Source of the DNA: SZUA-229 sp964531165
Lineage (GTDB): Bacteria; Pseudomonadota; Gammaproteobacteria; SZUA-229
Reading direction: 5' to 3'
Assembly (NCBI GenBank): GCA_964531165.1
Contig: CAZHEA010000099.1
Coordinates: forward strand, 1 to 10,419
DNA: 10,419 nucleotides
Positions 1 to 7,491 of the stretch are shown here, in pieces. A program made the position numbers and the translations under genes. The notes under the pieces are model-generated. The model was not told the origin of the DNA. It did not search any database and worked only from the letters and a program-made list of their open reading frames with translations. How positions within the stretch are numbered: position 1 is the first letter of the stretch; each line of letters begins with the position of its first letter.

Positions 1-30
1 GTAAATTTTGGCCGCATTATAACGTGAAAT

Positions 31-39
31 TGATATACT
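31..39 (+). promoter_or_regulatory. Candidate extended -10 promoter for smc
   Basis: The motif TGATATACT matches an extended -10 element (TGn followed by TATACT) and would start a transcript near position 46, giving a leader of about 46 nt before smc. No convincing -35 lies at the usual distance: TTGGCC at 8-13 is about 20 bp away, which is too far. An alternative -10, TATAAC at 18-23, would need a -35 outside the window. This is a pattern match in AT-rich DNA only. Confidence 0.3.
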
Positions 40-91
40 AGGCGGCTTGAAAATTAATGACCAAAAAAATAACTAACCGTACGGGCAATAA

Positions 92-3000
92 ATGCGCTTA
101 AGCAAAATCAAATTAGCGGGCTTCAAATCATTCGTCGACCCCACTACCATTGACTTTCCATCCAATCTGAACGGAATCGTTGGCCCCAATGGCTGCGGTA
201 AATCCAACACCATTGATGCGGTGCGCTGGGTTATGGGAGAGTCATCTGCCAAGCACCTGCGGGGTGCATCAATGGATGACGTTATCTTTAGTGGTTCGTC
301 TTCGCGCAAGCCGGTAAGTCAGGCGACGGTTGAGCTGGTGTTTGATAATAGTGAAGGTAAGCTTGAAGGCCCGTATGCCAGTTTTACCGAAATTTCGGCT
401 AAACGCATGGTGACCCGGGATGGTCAGTCAAAATATTTCTTAAATGGCAGTAAGTGCCGTCGCCGTGATATTGCCGATTTATTTCTGGGTACTGGTCTGG
501 GGCCACGCAGCTACGCGATAATCGAGCAGGGTATGATTTCGCGCTTAATCGATGCCAAGCCTGAAGAGTTACGGATGTTTCTAGAAGAAGCTGCTGGCAT
601 CTCAAAGTATAAAGAGCGGCGTCGAGAAACTGAAACCCGTATTCGTCACACCCGTGAAAATCTTGAACGTTTAGATGATTTGCGTGAAGAAATCGATAAG
701 CAGCTTGATCGGTTGCAACGTCAGTCGCGCACTGCCGAAAGATATAAAGAGTTTAAAATTGAAGAGCGTCGTTTTAAAGCGGAGCATTTAGCGCTGCGCT
801 GGAAAGAACTAAACGACCAGATGGAAAACCGCGAAGCGGCTATAGAAGAACAGGAAACCCGCCTGCAGGAAGTAATTGCGGAACAGCGCGCATTGGAATC
901 AGAGCTGGAAACACTGCGTGAAAGTCGGGTTGAACAAAACGAATCTTTAAATGCGGTACAGGCTCGTTATTATAGTTTAGGCTCAGAAATTTCACGTATT
1001 GAACAAACCATTCAACATGAAAAAGAAATGCTGGGGCGTCAGCAGAATGACTTGAGTGAACTGGAAAGTGCTTTGAATGAGTTAAAGCAATCGCTGGAAT
1101 CTGACCGTGAACAGTTAGAAGAAATTGATTTAGTGCTGGGTGAGGCCGAGCCCAAACTGGAAATGCAACGTGAATCGCAACAGGCGATTAATGAGCAGTT
1201 GCATGAAGCTGAAGAGGCGATGCAGGAATGGCAGAGTCAGTGGGATTCACATAATGAACGTGCCGCCGAGCCTTCGCAAACCGCGCAGGTTGAACGCACG
1301 CGAATGGAACAACTGGAAAAACACGTTATACAGTTAAAGCAGCGGCAGGAAAAAATTGATGAAGAAAAACGTCGCCTGGTAGGTGATGATTTAGAAATTG
1401 AGTTAGAACAGTTACGTGAGCAGAGTGAAACTGCTGAAATGCAGAAAGCGGAAATGCAGGAAAAGGTTTCGGATGTTATCGAAACAATTCGCAATCAGCG
1501 TGAACAGTCTACGCAATATACCCGTGATGAAGATGCACTGCGTCAGCAATTAAATGAAACCCGTGGCAAGTTGGCATCATTGGAAGCATTACAGAAAGCC
1601 GCACTCGGCAAAAATGAAAATGCGGTTGGTGGCTGGTTAGAAAAGCATGGTTTAGCGAATAACTCGCGTCTGGCGGAAAATCTCGAAGTAGAAGCCGGCT
1701 GGGAAAAAGCCGCGGAAACGGTTTTAGGTTCACATCTTGAAGCGGTCTGTGTCGAGGGTATGGATAGCGTTGCACAGGTGCTTGGTGATTTAGAGCAGGG
1801 CAACTTAAGTTTATTTGATACTTCAACTTCTGCGGCAGCTAATAACGCGGTAGACAGTTTGTCTTCGAAAATTAAATCGTCGGTTTCACTGGCCGGGATT
1901 CTGGATGGTGTAAAAGCGGCGGAAGATTTAAATCAGGCGCTGGCATTGCGCGGTTCGTTAAGCGGCAATGAATCGGTGATTACCAAAGATGGCATCTGGT
2001 TAGGAGCATCATGGTTACGTGTTGCCCGTGATAAAGATGAAAAATCCGGTGTACTGGCACGTGAGCAGGAAATAAAAGATCTGCAGGCAGTGCTTGAAGA
2101 GCAGGACATGAGTCTGGAAGAGCTGGAAGTGCAAATACAGGATGCCCGTGCTCAGTTACAGAATTTTGAACAACAACGTGAACAATGGCAGGCTGAATTA
2201 AATAATACCCATAGCCAATGTTCGCAAATTCAGGCGCAACTCACCGCCGGACAGACAAAATTGGAGCACCTGTTAAGCCGTAATCAGAACTTACAGGAAG
2301 AGTCGCTTGAGTTAACAAAAAATATTGAACGTCAGCAGGATGAAATGGAATTGGCTCGTCGTAAACGCAATGAAGCGATGACGCAAATGGAGGCACTTTC
2401 ACGTGAGCGTGAAGAGTTAACCGGCCAGCGTGAACAGTTTCAGAACCAGTTGCTGGAGGCGCGAAGTAAAGCGCAGAATGAGCGAGAGTCTGTGCATGAG
2501 CTAGCAATTCAAATTGAATCACGGCGGACATTAAAACGTAATCTGGAACAGAATATTGAGCGTATGGCGCGGCAGCTGGAAACTCAGCAGCAGCGTCGTG
2601 AAGAACTTACTGAAAGTTTACAGGGCGTGTCATCTACTGAAGATAAAACTCAGGAGCTGGAAAAGTTACTCGAGGAAAGGCTACAGGTGGAAGAGCAGTT
2701 AACCGAAGCCCGGCGCTCGGTTGAAAGTATCGATAATAGCTTGCGTACGTTAGAGCAGAAGCGTAGCGAAATTGAACAGAAGTCACAGATGATTCGTTCG
2801 AGTTTAGAGCAGGCACGTTTAAGTACATCAGAAGTTAAAGTGCGTAGTCAGACCGTACAGGAACAGCTGGCAGAAACCGACTTTAGTGCAGAGGAGTTGC
2901 TGCAGGAGTTAGGTGATGATGCCAGCATTAATGAATGGGCGCGCAAGGTTGAAGAAGTGGCACAACGTATTGCACGTTTAGGGCCGATTAATCTGGCAGC

Positions 3001-3595
3001 CATTGATGAGTTTGAAGAGCAAAGTAAACGTAAGGAATATCTGGACTCGCAGCATGCTGATATTATCGAGGCTCTGGAAACTCTGGAAGCGGCGATTGCA
3101 AAAATTGATAAGGAAACCCGGGTTAAATTTAAAGATACCTACGAGCATGTTAATGCGCGTATTCAGGAGATGTTCCCGCGGTTGTTTGGTGGCGGGCAGG
3201 CCTACCTTGAATTAACCGGTGATGATTTATTAGACACCGGTGTGGTAGTAATGGCGCGGCCACCGGGTAAACGCATTAGTCACATACAGTTAATGTCAGG
3301 TGGTGAAAAAGCCTTAACAGCGGTAGCGTTGGTGTTTGCAATTTTTGAGTTAAATCCGGCACCTTTCTGTATGCTCGACGAAGTTGACGCACCATTAGAT
3401 GAAGCCAATGTTGGACGTTTCTGTTCACTGGTAAAAGCCATGTCAAAAACCGTGCAGTTTATTTTTATTACTCACCATAAAGTTACTATGGAAATGGCGG
3501 AAAAAATGAATGGTGTAACAATGCGTGAAGCGGGTGTTTCACGTCTGGTATCCGTGGACATTGAAGAAGCTTCAAAAATGGTAGAAAGCGCGTAA
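92..3595 (+). CDS. smc: Chromosome segregation protein SMC (condensin ATPase)
   Basis: SMC is the ATPase core of bacterial condensin. It forms a long antiparallel coiled-coil dimer that, with ScpA and ScpB, compacts and separates sister chromosomes on the nucleoid. The 1167 residues match the usual family length of about 1150-1190. Visible in order: an N-terminal ATPase half with Walker A GPNGCGKS (31-38) and the Q-loop glutamine at 146 in IIEQG; a first coiled-coil arm very rich in Glu, Gln and Arg (about 160-500); a globular hinge (about 505-660) containing the glycine-rich dimerisation region; a return coiled coil (about 660-1000); and a C-terminal ATPase half with signature SGGEK (from 1069), Walker B and catalytic pair D1096-E1097 in LDEVDAPLD, and the H-loop at 1128-1129. 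All catalytic motifs are intact. The start gives the typical N-terminus MRLSKIKLAGFKSF; the Shine-Dalgarno is weak (CGGG at 82-85). It leads a run with zipA and ligA. Having SMC suggests the MukBEF system is absent. Confidence 0.98.
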   Translation: MRLSKIKLAGFKSFVDPTTIDFPSNLNGIVGPNGCGKSNTIDAVRWVMGESSAKHLRGASMDDVIFSGSSSRKPVSQATVELVFDNSEGKLEGPYASFTEISAKRMVTRDGQSKYFLNGSKCRRRDIADLFLGTGLGPRSYAIIEQGMISRLIDAKPEELRMFLEEAAGISKYKERRRETETRIRHTRENLERLDDLREEIDKQLDRLQRQSRTAERYKEFKIEERRFKAEHLALRWKELNDQMENREAAIEEQETRLQEVIAEQRALESELETLRESRVEQNESLNAVQARYYSLGSEISRIEQTIQHEKEMLGRQQNDLSELESALNELKQSLESDREQLEEIDLVLGEAEPKLEMQRESQQAINEQLHEAEEAMQEWQSQWDSHNERAAEPSQTAQVERTRMEQLEKHVIQLKQRQEKIDEEKRRLVGDDLEIELEQLREQSETAEMQKAEMQEKVSDVIETIRNQREQSTQYTRDEDALRQQLNETRGKLASLEALQKAALGKNENAVGGWLEKHGLANNSRLAENLEVEAGWEKAAETVLGSHLEAVCVEGMDSVAQVLGDLEQGNLSLFDTSTSAAANNAVDSLSSKIKSSVSLAGILDGVKAAEDLNQALALRGSLSGNESVITKDGIWLGASWLRVARDKDEKSGVLAREQEIKDLQAVLEEQDMSLEELEVQIQDARAQLQNFEQQREQWQAELNNTHSQCSQIQAQLTAGQTKLEHLLSRNQNLQEESLELTKNIERQQDEMELARRKRNEAMTQMEALSREREELTGQREQFQNQLLEARSKAQNERESVHELAIQIESRRTLKRNLEQNIERMARQLETQQQRREELTESLQGVSSTEDKTQELEKLLEERLQVEEQLTEARRSVESIDNSLRTLEQKRSEIEQKSQMIRSSLEQARLSTSEVKVRSQTVQEQLAETDFSAEELLQELGDDASINEWARKVEEVAQRIARLGPINLAAIDEFEEQSKRKEYLDSQHADIIEALETLEAAIAKIDKETRVKFKDTYEHVNARIQEMFPRLFGGGQAYLELTGDDLLDTGVVVMARPPGKRISHIQLMSGGEKALTAVALVFAIFELNPAPFCMLDEVDAPLDEANVGRFCSLVKAMSKTVQFIFITHHKVTMEMAEKMNGVTMREAGVSRLVSVDIEEASKMVESA

Positions 3596-3605
3596 AGGTT
3601 TAGTT

Positions 3606-4562
3606 ATGGAAATGAATGACTTACGCTGGATATTGTTGGGTGTGGCAATTATTATTATTGTCGGGGTTTACTTTTTTAGTCGTGCGCGTAAAAAAATTCA
3701 GTCAGAAACTTTGCTGCAGGCGGCTGATGATATGCCTTCCTTTAGTGCCAATGAAGATGGTGCCAGTGAAGATAGTGCCGGTGAAAAAGCTTCTAATAAT
3801 GACTGGATGGATGGTGTTGGCCCGGTACGGGTAGTTTCTGGTGACGATAAAAGCATACCTGAAATTAAATTTATCGGCGATGATGAGGCTGACGTTTCAT
3901 CTGCAAGAATAGATCCGCTTATAAATAATGCACTACAGAAAGATACTGCTAAACCTGATTTAAAACCGGCTATTGAAACGGATTCAGTGTTGCAGAAATC
4001 ATCGCCGGTCGATTCGAAAGCATCGATAGAGGTAGAAGCTTCTGTTTCCACAGAGTCAAAGCAGCAAGGTGGTGAACAGCAAAAATCGCCATCCAAAACG
4101 GATAAGCAGGAAACCACAAATAAAAATCAATCAATCGTTGATGATGTTATTTCGGTATATGTACTGGCTAAAGTTGAAGAAAAAATAAAAGGCGAAAAAA
4201 TATTAAGTGCAAGTTATGCGCTGCACCTCGATTATGGTGAAATGAAAATATTTCATCGACATCAGCAGACAGCGGATAGAAAAATTGAATTCAGTATGGC
4301 CAATGTTCAGGCTCCCGGCTGGTTTGAAATTGACGGTATGAATGATATGGAAACCACGGGGGTGAGCTTTTTTATGCAGGTGAACCTGGTTGGTAACCCT
4401 TCGGCAGTGTTAGATGAAATGTTGATTTGTGCACATAATCTTTCGACCATGCTGGGTGCTACGTTGTGTAATGGTCAGCGCAAAGTTTTAGATGAAACCA
4501 GTACTATTGAATTGCGCGAGAGAGTTAAACGACTGGAAGAGATTAAGGCTCAGGCAGTTTAA
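3606..4562 (+). CDS. zipA: Cell division protein ZipA
   Basis: ZipA is an inner-membrane division protein that anchors FtsZ polymers to the membrane and helps recruit later divisome proteins. The 318-residue product has the full family layout: a short N-terminus, one transmembrane segment (about residues 8-24, rich in Ile and Val), a basic stretch (RARKK, 26-30), a long acidic, Ser/Lys/Gln-rich disordered linker (about 35-175), and a C-terminal FtsZ-binding domain (about 178-318). In that domain the family hallmarks MKIFHRH (213-219) and FFMQV (255-259) are clear. The first ATG is preferred over a second Met two codons later because AAGG (3595-3598) lies 7 bases upstream of the first. The gap to the smc stop is 10 bp and the SD overlaps the last base of that stop, so it is probably co-transcribed and translationally linked. 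The linker diverges freely in this family, so its composition is not diagnostic. Confidence 0.95.
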   Translation: MEMNDLRWILLGVAIIIIVGVYFFSRARKKIQSETLLQAADDMPSFSANEDGASEDSAGEKASNNDWMDGVGPVRVVSGDDKSIPEIKFIGDDEADVSSARIDPLINNALQKDTAKPDLKPAIETDSVLQKSSPVDSKASIEVEASVSTESKQQGGEQQKSPSKTDKQETTNKNQSIVDDVISVYVLAKVEEKIKGEKILSASYALHLDYGEMKIFHRHQQTADRKIEFSMANVQAPGWFEIDGMNDMETTGVSFFMQVNLVGNPSAVLDEMLICAHNLSTMLGATLCNGQRKVLDETSTIELRERVKRLEEIKAQAV

Positions 4563-4612
4563 ACTTTTGTCAGATTAACATATTGATGGTTGTTGATTGG
4601 GGCTAATGAAGC

Positions 4613-4683
4613 AAATCTCCCCAGCCCCTCTTTTTCTAAGAGGTGAGCGAAGTAAAGCCTCTCCCTTAGAAAAAGGGGGATTT
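4613..4683. repeat. Palindromic MITE-like element between zipA and ligA
   Basis: This 71-bp element has terminal inverted repeats: AAATC followed by a C-rich run on the left (from 4613), answered by GGGGGATTT on the right (4675-4683). Inside, TTTTTCTAAG (4631-4640) is an exact 10-base reverse complement of CTTAGAAAAA (4665-4674). The segment AGAGG (4639-4643) can pair either with CCTCT at 4627-4631, giving a small local hairpin, or with CCTCT at 4658-4662, giving the long arm. A second local hairpin is CCCTT (4663-4667) with AAGGG (4673-4677). The direct 4-mer AAGC flanks both ends (4609-4612 and 4684-4687), which could be a target-site duplication. It resembles dispersed palindromic repeats seen in many bacterial genomes, but copy number cannot be judged from one window. 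In mRNA it would put a stable structure upstream of ligA; it lacks the T-run of a classical terminator. Confidence 0.65.
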
Positions 4684-4730
4684 AAGCCCTGAAGAATATA
4701 ACCAATACACCAGCTATTTAAGTTAAAAAA

Positions 4731-6746
4731 ATGCCAGATAAAAATCAGCACATTATTCAAATTGAAAATATTCGCGATCAGTTAAATCACCACAGCTATC
4801 AATACTATGTGCTAGATGACCCGGAAATTCCCGACGTAGAATACGATCGCCTGTATCGTGAATTACAGACATTAGAAAAAAATCACCCTGAATTAGTTAC
4901 CTCTGACTCACCCACTCAGCGTGTTGGTGACAAACCCCTCGATGGATTTACCCAGGTAAAGCATGAAGTCCCGATGCTGTCATTAGATAATGTGTTTAAT
5001 GAGGCAGAGCTAAATGATTTTTATAAACGCATACAACAACGTTTAGATAGCGATGACGAAATAATATTTGCGGCAGAGCCAAAGCTCGACGGGCTGGCGG
5101 TGAGTCTGTTATATGAAAAAGGTTTGCTGGTGCGCGCCGGTACCCGCGGTGATGGCACTACAGGTGAAAATATTACTCAGAATATTCGCACCATTCATTC
5201 TATTCCATTAAAGCTGTTAGGCCAGAATATTCCCGATGTTTTAGAGGTGCGCGGTGAAGTGTTCATGCCGAAAGCGGGCTTTGAAAGGCTCAATCAGGTT
5301 GCCCGTGAAAACGGTGAAAAGCCGTTTGCTAATCCACGTAATGCGGCTGCCGGCTCACTGCGCCAGCTTGATCCAAAAATTACGGCGAAACGCTCACTGG
5401 CTATGTACTGTTATGCGGTGGGCCGGGTTGATGGTGGAGCACAATTAAAGACTCATAGCGATATGCTCGACCATTTAAAACAATGGGGACTGCCGTTATG
5501 TAACGAGCGTAAAGTAGTGCCGGGTGTGGCAGGTTGTTTAAAATATTTTAAGGAAATGTCTGAATTACGTGATTCACTTTCCTATGAAATTGATGGCATT
5601 GTTTACAAAGTAAATTCATTAAAGTTACAGAAAGAACTGGGTTTTGTTGCCAGAGCACCGCGCTGGGCCATTGCTCATAAATTTCCCGCGCAGGAAGAGA
5701 TTACCACGGTAAATGCCATTGAGTTTCAGGTGGGACGCACCGGTGCAATTACTCCGGTTGCACGATTAAAACCGGTGTTTGTTGGTGGGGTAACAGTGAG
5801 TAATGCCACTCTGCATAATATGGATGAGGTGAATCGCAAAGATGTACGGGTTGGTGATGAGGTTATTGTACGTCGCGCCGGTGATGTTATCCCTGAAGTG
5901 GTGCGGGTAATTCCCGGTAGCCGTAAGGGCCGTCCTGAAAAAATATCTTTACCATCGGTCTGCCCGGTGTGTGATTCTGAAATAGAGCAGGAAGAAGGCG
6001 AAGCCATTGCTCGTTGTAGTGGCGGTCTGTTTTGCGGCGCACAACGCAAGGAAGCGATTAAGCATTTTGCATCACGTAAGGCGATGGATATAGATGGTCT
6101 GGGTGACAAGCTGGTAGAGCAGTTAGTGGATGAAGGCTGTATTGATCACATGGATGATTTGTATACTCTGACGGTTGAAAAAATCATCGGCCTGGAACGC
6201 ATGGCGGAAAAGTCTGCGACCAACCTGATTACATCACTGGAAAAATCAAAACACACTTCACTCGATCGGTTTATTTATGCGCTGGGTATTCGCGAAGTGG
6301 GTGAAGCCACGGCGCGTTCACTGGCTCAGTATTTCACTTCGCTGGAAGCCATTAAAGCAGCAGATGAAGATACGTTGCAACAGGTTGATGATGTGGGGCC
6401 AATTGTTGCTGCGCATATTGTGCGTTTTTTTAAGCAGCCGCATAATCTTGATGTGTTAGATAAACTTATTGCATCGGGTATCGGCTGGGATGCGATAGAA
6501 GCCGCTGCGCAGCATGAACAAACCCTTGAGGGAGCAACGTTTGTGATAACCGGCACTCTTTCAGAAATGACCCGCGATGAAGCGAAAAAAGCATTGCTGG
6601 CAAGAGGCGCTAAAGTCACCGGCAGTGTTTCTAAAAAAACCAGTTATGTTGTGGTCGGGGATAATGCCGGCTCGAAAGCCACGAAAGCTGAACAGTTGGG
6701 TGTTAAAATGCTGGATGAAGCGGCATTGATTGATTTATTAAAATAA
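4731..6746 (+). CDS. ligA: NAD-dependent DNA ligase LigA
   Basis: LigA seals nicks in duplex DNA, joining Okazaki fragments and finishing repair, using NAD+ as the adenylate donor. The 671 residues match the family length. Domains in order: Ia NMN-binding helices (about 1-70, with YYVLDDPEIPDVEYDRL), nucleotidyltransferase with adenylated lysine K118 in motif KLDG (118-121) and DGIVYK (from 288), OB fold (about 320-400), a Cys4 zinc finger (C411, C414, C429, C435), helix-hairpin-helix repeats (about 440-590), and a C-terminal BRCT domain (about 594-671, with GTLSEMTRDEA and YVVVGDNAGSK). All key residues are present. The ATG at 4731 is the first possible start, because an in-frame TAA lies at 4719-4721. 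There is no Shine-Dalgarno; the start follows an A-rich tract. It sits 168 bp after zipA in the same orientation, beyond a palindromic repeat, so it may share the smc-zipA transcript or have its own promoter. Confidence 0.98.
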   Translation: MPDKNQHIIQIENIRDQLNHHSYQYYVLDDPEIPDVEYDRLYRELQTLEKNHPELVTSDSPTQRVGDKPLDGFTQVKHEVPMLSLDNVFNEAELNDFYKRIQQRLDSDDEIIFAAEPKLDGLAVSLLYEKGLLVRAGTRGDGTTGENITQNIRTIHSIPLKLLGQNIPDVLEVRGEVFMPKAGFERLNQVARENGEKPFANPRNAAAGSLRQLDPKITAKRSLAMYCYAVGRVDGGAQLKTHSDMLDHLKQWGLPLCNERKVVPGVAGCLKYFKEMSELRDSLSYEIDGIVYKVNSLKLQKELGFVARAPRWAIAHKFPAQEEITTVNAIEFQVGRTGAITPVARLKPVFVGGVTVSNATLHNMDEVNRKDVRVGDEVIVRRAGDVIPEVVRVIPGSRKGRPEKISLPSVCPVCDSEIEQEEGEAIARCSGGLFCGAQRKEAIKHFASRKAMDIDGLGDKLVEQLVDEGCIDHMDDLYTLTVEKIIGLERMAEKSATNLITSLEKSKHTSLDRFIYALGIREVGEATARSLAQYFTSLEAIKAADEDTLQQVDDVGPIVAAHIVRFFKQPHNLDVLDKLIASGIGWDAIEAAAQHEQTLEGATFVITGTLSEMTRDEAKKALLARGAKVTGSVSKKTSYVVVGDNAGSKATKAEQLGVKMLDEAALIDLLK

Positions 6747-6817
6747 TGTCTTGCTGGTTCGTCTTGTGGCGTCTTATATTGTTTATCCATAATTATAAAT
6801 CATTAATTAATATTTAA

Positions 6818-7279
6818 TTACGGATTAGATTTTGTGCTTAGTTTCATGCTCTGAAACTGAATGTTATCTTTAGTCTGTATTGATGATGTTTTCCTGAACC
6901 CGAATTTTTCATATACCGGTACGGCATATAAAGATGATCTTACTGTGTATTGCTGTTCACGGCATATTTTTTTTATATCACTCCAGAGTGATCGGGCAAT
7001 TCCCTGGTGCTGATATGCTTCAGAAACAAACAGGTGATAAATATGGTATCTATCCTTAACCGATATGTAGCCAACAATCACTGCATTTTTTTCGTATACT
7101 AAATTTATGTAATTATTATCAGTTAGTCGTGATTCAAAGCTTTTAAGATCAAAGGTTGATGTTAACCAGGCAGGCAGAGTCGTGTGATACGGGGTTAAGT
7201 AAAAATGCGTGAGTTCCTGTACCAGATGTTGAATCTGTTTTGCATCTTCTGTGCTTGCTTTGCGTGGCTGTATATTCAT
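6818..7279 (-). CDS. GNAT-family N-acetyltransferase
   Basis: This is a 153-residue single-domain GCN5-related acetyltransferase that would transfer an acetyl group from acetyl-CoA to an amine; the substrate cannot be told from sequence. The acetyl-CoA pyrophosphate-binding motif A is clear: strand 79-86 (HIYHLFVS) followed by Q90-x-x-G93-x-A95 and a helix. A later YAVPVYEKFGF stretch is the typical strand and aromatic helix closing the fold. The N-terminus (MNIQPRKASTEDAKQI) has the usual strand-helix start. No Shine-Dalgarno is visible; a palindrome (7284-7296) occupies that place. The gene is convergent with ligA across 71 bp of AT-rich DNA and divergent from the purine deaminase. By eye it is more AT-rich than smc or ligA, and it is inserted as a lone minus-strand gene between conserved plus-strand genes, so it may be a later arrival. 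The family call is strong; the cellular role is unknown. Confidence 0.88.
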   Translation of the reverse strand: MNIQPRKASTEDAKQIQHLVQELTHFYLTPYHTTLPAWLTSTFDLKSFESRLTDNNYINLVYEKNAVIVGYISVKDRYHIYHLFVSEAYQHQGIARSLWSDIKKICREQQYTVRSSLYAVPVYEKFGFRKTSSIQTKDNIQFQSMKLSTKSNP

Positions 7280-7283
7280 AGAA

Positions 7284-7296
7284 TTACATTTTGTAA
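7284..7296. promoter_or_regulatory. Palindrome overlapping the GNAT ribosome-binding region
   Basis: TTACA-TTT-TGTAA is a perfect 5+5 dyad with a 3-base centre. It ends 5 bp upstream of the GNAT start codon, exactly where a Shine-Dalgarno would be expected and where none is seen. It could be an operator or a small mRNA hairpin. In AT-rich DNA such a dyad can also arise by chance. Confidence 0.3.
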
Positions 7297-7303
7297 ATAC
7301 ATT

Positions 7304-7311
7304 AACCGGTT
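7304..7311. promoter_or_regulatory. AACCGGTT palindrome, copy 1
   Basis: This is the perfect 8-bp dyad AACCGGTT. On the minus strand it lies just downstream of a weak -10-like TACAAT (7318-7313), so it would sit near the transcription start of the GNAT gene. The same 8-mer recurs exactly 60 bp away at 7364-7371, which suggests a paired operator. This is inferred from symmetry and position alone. Confidence 0.35.
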
Positions 7312-7361
7312 TATTGTAGTATTGGTGTGAGTGATTACGGAAATGTTTTTGTTCGCATCTG

Positions 7362-7373
7362 TGAACCGGTTCA
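7362..7373. promoter_or_regulatory. AACCGGTT palindrome, copy 2, at the deaminase -35
   Basis: TGAACCGGTTCA is a perfect 12-bp dyad containing the same AACCGGTT core as copy 1. It occupies the place where the -35 hexamer should be for the TATAAT at 7386-7391, and no recognisable -35 exists there. That arrangement fits either a repressor site covering the -35 or an activator site replacing it. The regulator is unknown. Confidence 0.4.
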
Positions 7374-7385
7374 TAATGCTGTGAC

Positions 7386-7391
7386 TATAAT
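7386..7391 (+). promoter_or_regulatory. Consensus -10 (TATAAT) for the deaminase operon
   Basis: This is a perfect TATAAT on the coding strand. It would start transcription near 7398 and give a leader of about 94 nt before the GTG start at 7492. The -35 position is filled by the 12-bp palindrome at 7362-7373 instead of a TTGACA-like hexamer. The -10 also forms part of an inverted repeat, ATAATC-N5-GATTAT (7387-7403). Downstream, TAGCGG occurs twice with an 11-bp period (7408-7413 and 7419-7424). Confidence 0.45.
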
Positions 7392-7480
7392 CTTTCTGAT
7401 TATGTTGTAGCGGAACGATAGCGGTAATGTCCGAATAATAAAAAGTGATAATTTGAGTGTGTTTTGAATCAACTTATCGT

Positions 7481-7485
7481 AGGAG
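7481..7485 (+). promoter_or_regulatory. Shine-Dalgarno fixing a GTG start for the deaminase
   Basis: AGGAG lies 6 bases upstream of GTG at 7492. A second in-frame GTG at 7498 would have a 12-base spacing, so the first GTG is the better start. Confidence 0.75.
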
Positions 7486-7491
7486 AAACAA

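Noticed and set aside
1509..1826. Overlapping minus-strand frames of 86 and 105 codons inside smc
   Set aside because: They lie opposite the intact coiled coil and hinge of SMC and show no family resemblance.
3698..4117. A 139-codon minus-strand frame inside zipA
   Set aside because: It mirrors the low-complexity acidic/Ser-rich linker of ZipA, giving a Ser-rich shadow with no recognisable domain.
4575..4760. A 61-codon minus-strand reading frame across the zipA-ligA gap
   Set aside because: Its middle is a translation of the palindromic repeat (NPPFSKGE-like text), a common source of false small proteins, and it runs into the ligA start. There is no ribosome-binding site or protein-like pattern.
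5726..6109. A 127-codon minus-strand frame inside ligA
   Set aside because: It lies opposite the OB fold and zinc finger of LigA, which are fully conserved; the product is Ser/Thr/Pro/Arg-rich shadow sequence.
6790..6820. AT-only inverted repeat in the ligA-GNAT convergent gap as a terminator
   Set aside because: The arms are imperfect and lack any GC pairs, so a stable hairpin is unlikely; it overlaps the GNAT stop codon.
7398..7491. A purine riboswitch in the deaminase leader
   Set aside because: The leader is about 94 nt and upstream of a purine enzyme, but I could not find the three-way junction core or conserved loop-loop elements of the purine aptamer.
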